DNA from: CAYXVB01 sp964467785
GTDB lineage: Bacteria; Bdellovibrionota; UBA1018
Reading direction: 5' to 3'
NCBI GenBank assembly: GCA_964467785.1
Contig: CAYXVB010000130.1
Coordinates: forward strand, 1-10,311
Length of the DNA: 10,311 nt
Position numbers and translations under genes: made by a program. Below the pieces are notes generated by a model. The model was not told the DNA's origin. It did not search any database and saw nothing but the letters and a program-made list of their open reading frames with translations. Numbering within the stretch: the first letter of the stretch is position 1; each line of letters starts with the position of its first letter. This document shows, piece after piece, positions 6,501-10,311 of this stretch.

Positions 6501-6559
6501 AGGGGCGACCTCCTTGGTCGTCTAGTCGTCTGGACAGTATTGTACGCAGAGGGGCGACC
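6501..6559. repeat. 10-bp direct repeat flanking the -10 and start of the small ExoX-C-like gene
   Basis: AGGGGCGACC occurs at 6501-6510 (between Shine-Dalgarno and ATG, overlapping the former) and at 6550-6559 (inside the -35/-10 spacer), both in the same orientation and 49 bases apart. The placement suits a pair of repressor sites, but chance in GC-rich DNA is possible. Confidence 0.4.
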
Positions 6560-6568
6560 GAATTTCAA
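6539..6568 (-). promoter_or_regulatory. Sigma-70-like promoter of the ExoX-C-like gene
   Basis: On the minus strand TTGAAA (6568-6563) and TACAAT (6544-6539) are separated by 18 bases, each one or two bases from consensus. The start codon lies about 41 bases beyond the -10, leaving a short leader that contains the strong Shine-Dalgarno. Confidence 0.6.
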
Positions 6569-6676
6569 CCCGCTGCGAAAGCTGAATGAAAATCGTAATG
6601 ATTCCATGCGTTATCTTTACTTTGGCGCTAACTAGGTTTTTGGCAGCGTCGTAGCTATGTTATAGATCTTTCACCT

Positions 6677-8365
6677 ATGTGCGGAATCGTCGGTATCATC
6701 GGTACACCGAGGGGCTCCTCGGATGCCGCTCGGGATGCGTTCTTGGGTCTGACCACACTCCAGCATCGGGGGCAGGATGCAGCCGGCATCCTCACCTATG
6801 ATTCGGACGGTTTTCATCGCGTCAAGAATCTGGGCCTGGTCGAGTCGGTGTTTACCCGCGACAACATGGACACGCTGACGGGCAACATGGCTCTGGGGCA
6901 CGCTCGTTATGCCACGATCGGACGGGGCGACCTGACGGATGTCCAGCCGTTTCTTTTGAGCTACCCCTACGGTCTCGGGATGGTCCATAACGGCAACATC
7001 GTCAACACCTCCGAGCTCAAGCAGGATCTGCGCAAGCGGGGCAAGCGGCACCTTTTGACCCACTCCGATACCGAAATCGTGATGAACCTTTTTGCCGAGG
7101 GGTTGGTCCGCGCGGGCACCAGCGAGGGAGGCCGCGATCAGCTGAGTTTCGATGGCATCTGCGCCGCCGTGAAAGAGGTTTACTCGAAAGCCAACGGCAG
7201 CTACTCCATCTGCACGATGATCGCCGACCACGGGCTGGTCGCTTTCCGTGATCCTTTCGGGATCCGTCCCATGGTCTGGGGGCGCCGGGCGGGTAGCGAA
7301 GGCCGGGACGTTCACATCATCGCTTCCGAGGGCGTGTCTCTGGGCTTTCTCGGGTATGAATTCGTCCGCGACATCCAGCCGGGCGAGATTATTTATATCG
7401 ACGTGCACGGGCAGGTGCACACCCGCGTGCTTGACGCGCGCGAGCATCGGCCGTGCATGTTTGAGTGGGTGTATTTTGCGTCCCCCGAGTCAGTCATGGA
7501 CCGCGTGCCCGTTTACGGTGCTCGCATCCAGCTTGGAAAGAGCCTGGCCCGCCTGCTCAAGAAGAAGATCGATGCGACGAAGATCCAGGCGGATCTCGTG
7601 GTGCCGGTGCCGGAGACTTCGCGCATCGCCGCCATCGCGCTGGCCGAGGAGCTGGCCATCCCGTATCGCGAAGTGCTCATCAAGAATCGCTACATCAAAC
7701 GGACCTTCATCCTGGATTCGCAGGAAAAGCGGCAGAAAGCCGTCAACCTCAAGCTCTCGCCCGTGCGTTCGGAAATCGAGGGCAAGCGCGTGATCCTCGT
7801 GGACGACTCGATCGTCCGCGGGACGACCTCGCGCAAGATCATCGAGCTGGTGCGCGCGGCGGGCGCCAAGGAAGTGTACTTTGTCTCAACCTGTCCGCCG
7901 ATCGAGCATCCGTGTTTTTACGGGATCGACTTTCCGGACAGAAAGGAGCTGATCGCGGCCGGCCGCACCGAAGAGCAGATCCGGCGCGAGCTAGGGGCGG
8001 ATGACGTGATCTATCAGGACGTCGAAGGCTTGAGACAGTCGATCTTGGAAGCGGGAGCGGTCGCGGCCCGCGCGGCCCAGGCGTCAAACGCGACGGCGCG
8101 GGGAGGGGCTTATCCCGTGGCGCCGAGCTTCCGGCCCTGCATGGCGTGTCTCGATGGCAAGTATCCGACCGATGTCTCGGCGGGGCTCAAATTCGCGCAG
8201 GAACGAGAGGCGGATCGTATCGGTCATGAAGCTTCGTCGGCCAGCCAAACCGTAAACGCGTCCGGCACCGAGAAGCGCCGCAGCATGCGTTCGGCCAGGT
8301 TCAGCTCGCTGGCCTTCTCGGTGCTCTCGCGGGTCTTCAGGCGATCCGGGAAGTTCGGGTCCTGA
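6677..8365 (+). CDS. purF: Amidophosphoribosyltransferase (glutamine PRPP amidotransferase); C-terminal end altered at a sequence junction
   Basis: PurF catalyses the first committed step of purine synthesis, PRPP plus glutamine to phosphoribosylamine. Cys2 (MCGIVGI) is the Ntn glutaminase nucleophile after Met removal, so no propeptide is present. LQHRGQDAAGI, GHARYAT and MVHNGNIVN complete the glutaminase domain. The PRPP-binding motif VILVDDSIVRGTT is at residues 372-384. Cysteines at 260 (CMFEW), 413 (HPCFYGIDFP), 488 and 491 (CMAC) match the four [4Fe-4S] ligands of the Bacillus subtilis type, so an oxygen-sensitive iron-sulfur form is expected. A roughly 20-residue Ala-rich insertion precedes CMAC. 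The family ends soon after CLDGKYPTDVSAG. Here the frame runs on to 8365, but from about residue 528 (8260) it is antisense to the amidase and looks spurious. The native stop seems lost at the junction. No Shine-Dalgarno is visible before the ATG (GATCTTTCACCT), although MCG fixes the start. Confidence 0.95.
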   Translation: MCGIVGIIGTPRGSSDAARDAFLGLTTLQHRGQDAAGILTYDSDGFHRVKNLGLVESVFTRDNMDTLTGNMALGHARYATIGRGDLTDVQPFLLSYPYGLGMVHNGNIVNTSELKQDLRKRGKRHLLTHSDTEIVMNLFAEGLVRAGTSEGGRDQLSFDGICAAVKEVYSKANGSYSICTMIADHGLVAFRDPFGIRPMVWGRRAGSEGRDVHIIASEGVSLGFLGYEFVRDIQPGEIIYIDVHGQVHTRVLDAREHRPCMFEWVYFASPESVMDRVPVYGARIQLGKSLARLLKKKIDATKIQADLVVPVPETSRIAAIALAEELAIPYREVLIKNRYIKRTFILDSQEKRQKAVNLKLSPVRSEIEGKRVILVDDSIVRGTTSRKIIELVRAAGAKEVYFVSTCPPIEHPCFYGIDFPDRKELIAAGRTEEQIRRELGADDVIYQDVEGLRQSILEAGAVAARAAQASNATARGGAYPVAPSFRPCMACLDGKYPTDVSAGLKFAQEREADRIGHEASSASQTVNASGTEKRRSMRSARFSSLAFSVLSRVFRRSGKFGS

Positions 8366-9834
8366 TGGAAGCGCGCCTTGCTCATCAGGTCGGCATTGGT
8401 CTTGATGCTGGCGTCGCCGCGCTCCTGCAGGTAGCGGTTCAGCCAGTACTTGCTTTCGCCTTCGGCCTGCGCCGGCCCGAAGTCGCGCAGGGTGATCGCC
8501 GCCGGCACCTTCGAAGGATCGGCCGCCATCGACAGCAGGGTGGCGAGGTGATCGCCCTTCGGCTTGCCATCGGCTTCGACCGGGAACAGCTCCGGAAAGC
8601 GCCGCGTGAACTGCTTGCCCTGCACCGCCGGCAGGTACTTCGCGAAACAGGCGGTGAACAGGTCGCCGTCCGGGCCCGGGTCGACGATGGTCGCGCCAAG
8701 CGCCTTCAGGTCCTGCGCGGCACTGCCGACGATGTCGATGGTCTGCTCGTCGGCCTTGGTGAACAGGGCCTTGTTCATGTACTCGCGGACCACGCCGATG
8801 CGCAGGCCATCGAGCCGCTTCGGCGCGGCGTAGCTGGCGTAGGGCTGGCTCGGCGTGCGGCCAAGGCTGAACGCGGTCAGCTCGTCCGACGGGTGATAGC
8901 CGGCGATCACGTCGAGCACCCGGGCGGCGTCCTCGACCGTGCGGCAGATCGGCCCGACGCGGGTGTTGATGCCGATCTGGATCATGCCGGTGCGCGGCAC
9001 CAGTTCCTGGGTGCCGGCGATGCCGACCGCGCTCGCCGCGCTGGCCGGGCCGCGTATCGAGGAGCCGGTTTCCTCGGCGATCGCGCAGGTCACCAGATTG
9101 GCGCCCACCGCCGAGCCGGAGCCGCTGGACGAACCACGCGGCGTGCGCTCGGTGTCGTAGGGATTGCAGAAGGTGCCGCCGAAGGAACTGCGCGGCACCG
9201 CCGAGGCGTATTCGCCGAGATTGGACTTGGCGATGATGATCGCGCCGGCCTCGCGCAGCCGGGTGATGAACACGGAATCCTTCGGCGGCCGGTCGTTGGC
9301 GTAGAAGGCATCGGCGCCGGAGGTGGTGCGCATGTCGAAGGTGTCGTACTGGTCCTTGATCGCGATCACCACGCCGTGCAGCGGTCCCATCAGCTTGCCG
9401 GTGCGGGCGAACTCGGCGTCCAGCGCGGCAGCGGTTTCCAGCGCGTCCGGCATCGCCGGATCGGCGTCCTGGGCGTCGGTCAAGCTGCGCGCCTTGCGGG
9501 CATCGAAGCCCCAGCGTTTGCGCGCCTTAGGACGCAGGTTCAAGGTCGACAGCGCATTGATCTGGCCGGCATGCGGGATCGTCGTGATCGGCCCGAGAAT
9601 CCCCTGCGGCTCGGCCACGCAGCGGCCGTTGTAGGCCTTGATCCGCTTCAGGTACAGCTGCACCAGGCTGGTGGTGCTCAGCTCGCCGCTGGCCAGCGCG
9701 GCCTGGATCTCGGCGATCGTCGCTTCATGCAGATGGAAGGTCGGCTTCGCGGCCGCCGTCGGTGCGCCGGCCAGCGCAGCGGTCGTCAGCAGCAGGGCGG
9801 CAAGCACCGGGGAAAGACGCGGGATGGACGGCAT
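8224..9834 (-). CDS. Secreted amidase-signature hydrolase, C-terminally truncated at the junction
   Basis: This is an amidase signature (AS) family serine hydrolase that cleaves amide bonds; its substrate is not predictable. It starts at 9834 with AGGAG at 9842-9846 upstream and a signal peptide (hydrophobic core PVLAALLLTTAALAG, cut near TAAA, residue about 29), so it acts in the periplasm or outside. The Ser-cisSer-Lys triad is visible: Lys160 in VVIAIKDQYD, Ser236 in RGSSSGSGSAVGANL, and Ser259 in ETGSSIRGPAS. TFHLHEATIAEIQAALASGEL and INALSTLNL are typical of a xanthomonad-like subfamily. The protein is 536 residues in this frame, but homology by memory ends at NLAERMLRRFSV. The last dozen residues (PDAFTVWLADEAS) belong to the other side of the junction, and the usual C-terminal part with its YPT-containing segment is missing. 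Much higher GC at third positions than the genes to its left supports a foreign origin. It is divergent from the tolC-like gene. Confidence 0.9.
   Translation of the reverse strand: MPSIPRLSPVLAALLLTTAALAGAPTAAAKPTFHLHEATIAEIQAALASGELSTTSLVQLYLKRIKAYNGRCVAEPQGILGPITTIPHAGQINALSTLNLRPKARKRWGFDARKARSLTDAQDADPAMPDALETAAALDAEFARTGKLMGPLHGVVIAIKDQYDTFDMRTTSGADAFYANDRPPKDSVFITRLREAGAIIIAKSNLGEYASAVPRSSFGGTFCNPYDTERTPRGSSSGSGSAVGANLVTCAIAEETGSSIRGPASAASAVGIAGTQELVPRTGMIQIGINTRVGPICRTVEDAARVLDVIAGYHPSDELTAFSLGRTPSQPYASYAAPKRLDGLRIGVVREYMNKALFTKADEQTIDIVGSAAQDLKALGATIVDPGPDGDLFTACFAKYLPAVQGKQFTRRFPELFPVEADGKPKGDHLATLLSMAADPSKVPAAITLRDFGPAQAEGESKYWLNRYLQERGDASIKTNADLMSKARFHQDPNFPDRLKTRESTEKASELNLAERMLRRFSVPDAFTVWLADEAS
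8255..8270. other. Probable chimeric or recombination junction between two genomes
   Basis: The amidase homology read from the right stops after RRFSV (about 8266), where the family normally continues with a further 100 or so residues. The purF frame read from the left leaves plausible sequence at about the same place (after SQTVNA, about 8260). Hand counts of a few 60-base lines give about 57-70% GC in purF and about 67-77% in the amidase. Assembly chimera and real recombination cannot be separated from sequence alone. Confidence 0.7.
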
Positions 9835-9918
9835 GGCAGCGCTCCTGCACGGGAACGACGGCCGGATCGGAAGGCACAGCGGGGCCGTCGCTGCCTTCGA
9901 CGCGGCGCAGGCCGCCTA

Positions 9919-9956
9919 CCCCACCTTGGCGTGAAAGCGCTGTCAGCGCGGTGGGG
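9919..9956. repeat. Nested inverted repeat in the amidase/tolC divergent intergenic region
   Basis: GCGCTG-T-CAGCGC (9937-9949) is a perfect dyad. Directly beside it CCCCACC (9919-9925) and GGTGGGG (9950-9956) form an outer pair, leaving an 11-base bulge (9926-9936) on one side only. It sits midway between the two divergent starts, where a shared operator would be expected. No T-run follows on either strand. The rest of this 187-base gap shows no clear promoter to my eye. Confidence 0.5.
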
Positions 9957-10021
9957 GAAACGCCACGCCGGCCGTCTTCAGCACGACGGCCGCGATTTCC
10001 GGCCGCAGCGCCCTCCGCCCG

Positions 10022-10311
10022 ATGACCACCATCCGCCGTTCGTTCGTCCCTGCCCTGCTTGCGGGCGCCACCGTGCTGCCCGGCTACGCCGCTGCCAACG
10101 ACCTGCTCGACCGCTACCACGACGCGCTCGCCCAGGATCGCAACCTGCGGGCCGCGCAGTACGCCCGCGACGCCGCGATCGAAGCGCGGCCGCAGGCGCT
10201 GTCGGCCTTCCTGCCGCGCCTCAACGCCAGCGGCAGCCACGAGCGCAGCCACAACGAGATCACCACCAGCAGCAGCCGGATCATCACCGACCCGACCAAT
10301 CCGGCGCCGAA
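10022..10311 (+). CDS. TolC-family outer membrane efflux/secretion channel, N-terminal part (cut by window end)
   Basis: The frame opens at ATG 10022 and runs unbroken to the end of the window (96 full codons). It starts with a signal peptide (MTTIRRSF, core VPALLAGATVLPG, cut near YAAA, residue about 25). DLLDRYHDALAQDRNLRAAQ and the following helix ending EARPQALSAFLPRLNASGS are the canonical start of mature TolC-type proteins, in which the first helix of the periplasmic tunnel precedes the first beta-hairpin of the barrel. The product should form the outer-membrane duct of a tripartite pump or type I secretion system. No good Shine-Dalgarno is visible (CGCCCTCCGCCCG). It is divergent from the amidase and belongs to the high-GC segment. 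The fusion and inner-membrane partners are not in the window. Confidence 0.85.
   Translation, partial: MTTIRRSFVPALLAGATVLPGYAAANDLLDRYHDALAQDRNLRAAQYARDAAIEARPQALSAFLPRLNASGSHERSHNEITTSSSRIITDPTNPAP

Noticed and set aside
6640..6667. purF promoter TTGGCA with TATAGA
   Set aside because: The spacing is only 15 bases and the -10 would sit about 10 bases before the ATG, so I could not support it.
6671..7447. 258-residue antisense frame in purF
   Set aside because: It is opposite the glutaminase domain, with no ribosome-binding site and no recognisable protein features.
8229..8261. HindIII (AAGCTT) and MluI (ACGCGT) sites near the junction as a cloning scar
   Set aside because: Six-base sites occur by chance and no vector or linker sequence is seen. 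They are not evidence for the cause of the junction.
8264..8365. Last 33 residues of the purF frame as a real C-terminal extension
   Set aside because: They are Ser/Arg-rich antisense translation of the amidase coding strand, beyond the normal end of PurF.
1..10311. CRISPR array, insertion sequence, integrase, tRNA or rRNA
   Set aside because: I saw no regularly spaced repeats, transposase or integrase motifs, or RNA gene signatures.

Overview
The window appears to be a composite of two bacterial DNA segments. Bases 1 to about 8260 form one coherent block of moderately GC-rich DNA. It holds both E1 subunits of a branched-chain-type 2-oxoacid dehydrogenase, an 822-residue secreted Cys-rich coiled-coil protein, dapF, a small secreted double-repeat Cys protein, a 74-residue ExoX-C-like protein and purF. 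The gene mix (diaminopimelate pathway, Sec signal peptides on large periplasmic proteins, BCKDH-type E1) fits a Gram-negative didermic bacterium. A Bdellovibrionota or other deltaproteobacterial-like origin is my guess from protein style, not a proven assignment. Bases from about 8265 to the end are visibly more GC-rich. They carry a periplasmic amidase and the start of a TolC-family outer-membrane channel, both in the style of Lysobacter/Xanthomonas-type gammaproteobacteria.

Layout: (1) 2-2004, E1-alpha (5' end outside the window) and E1-beta, translationally coupled by a one-base stop/start overlap and closed by a strong intrinsic terminator at 2064-2096. (2) 2005-2273, a 269-base intergenic stretch with that terminator, several small inverted repeats and an extended -10 promoter. 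(3) 2274-4742, the large secreted protein, followed after 37 bases by dapF (4780-5601), probably co-transcribed. (4) 5656-6033 and 6274-6498 on the minus strand: the small twin-repeat secreted protein, with a perfect 8-bp inverted repeat just upstream, and the ExoX-C-like small protein, with its own sigma-70-like promoter and an excellent Shine-Dalgarno site. The 240 bases between these two hold only the inverted repeat and a 13-bp tandem duplication. (5) 6677 to about 8260, purF, divergent from the small protein. (6) The break near 8260, where the purF frame and the amidase C-terminus collide tail to tail and the amidase lacks its C-terminal part. (7) A divergent amidase / tolC-like pair separated by 187 bases with a nested inverted repeat.

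Functionally, the left block mixes central metabolism (branched-chain oxoacid oxidation, lysine/peptidoglycan precursor synthesis, purine synthesis) with two uncharacterised disulfide-rich exported proteins. Those two proteins are the best candidates here for undescribed biology. No CRISPR array, insertion sequence, rRNA or tRNA was recognised. No gene-free stretch exceeds 300 bases.
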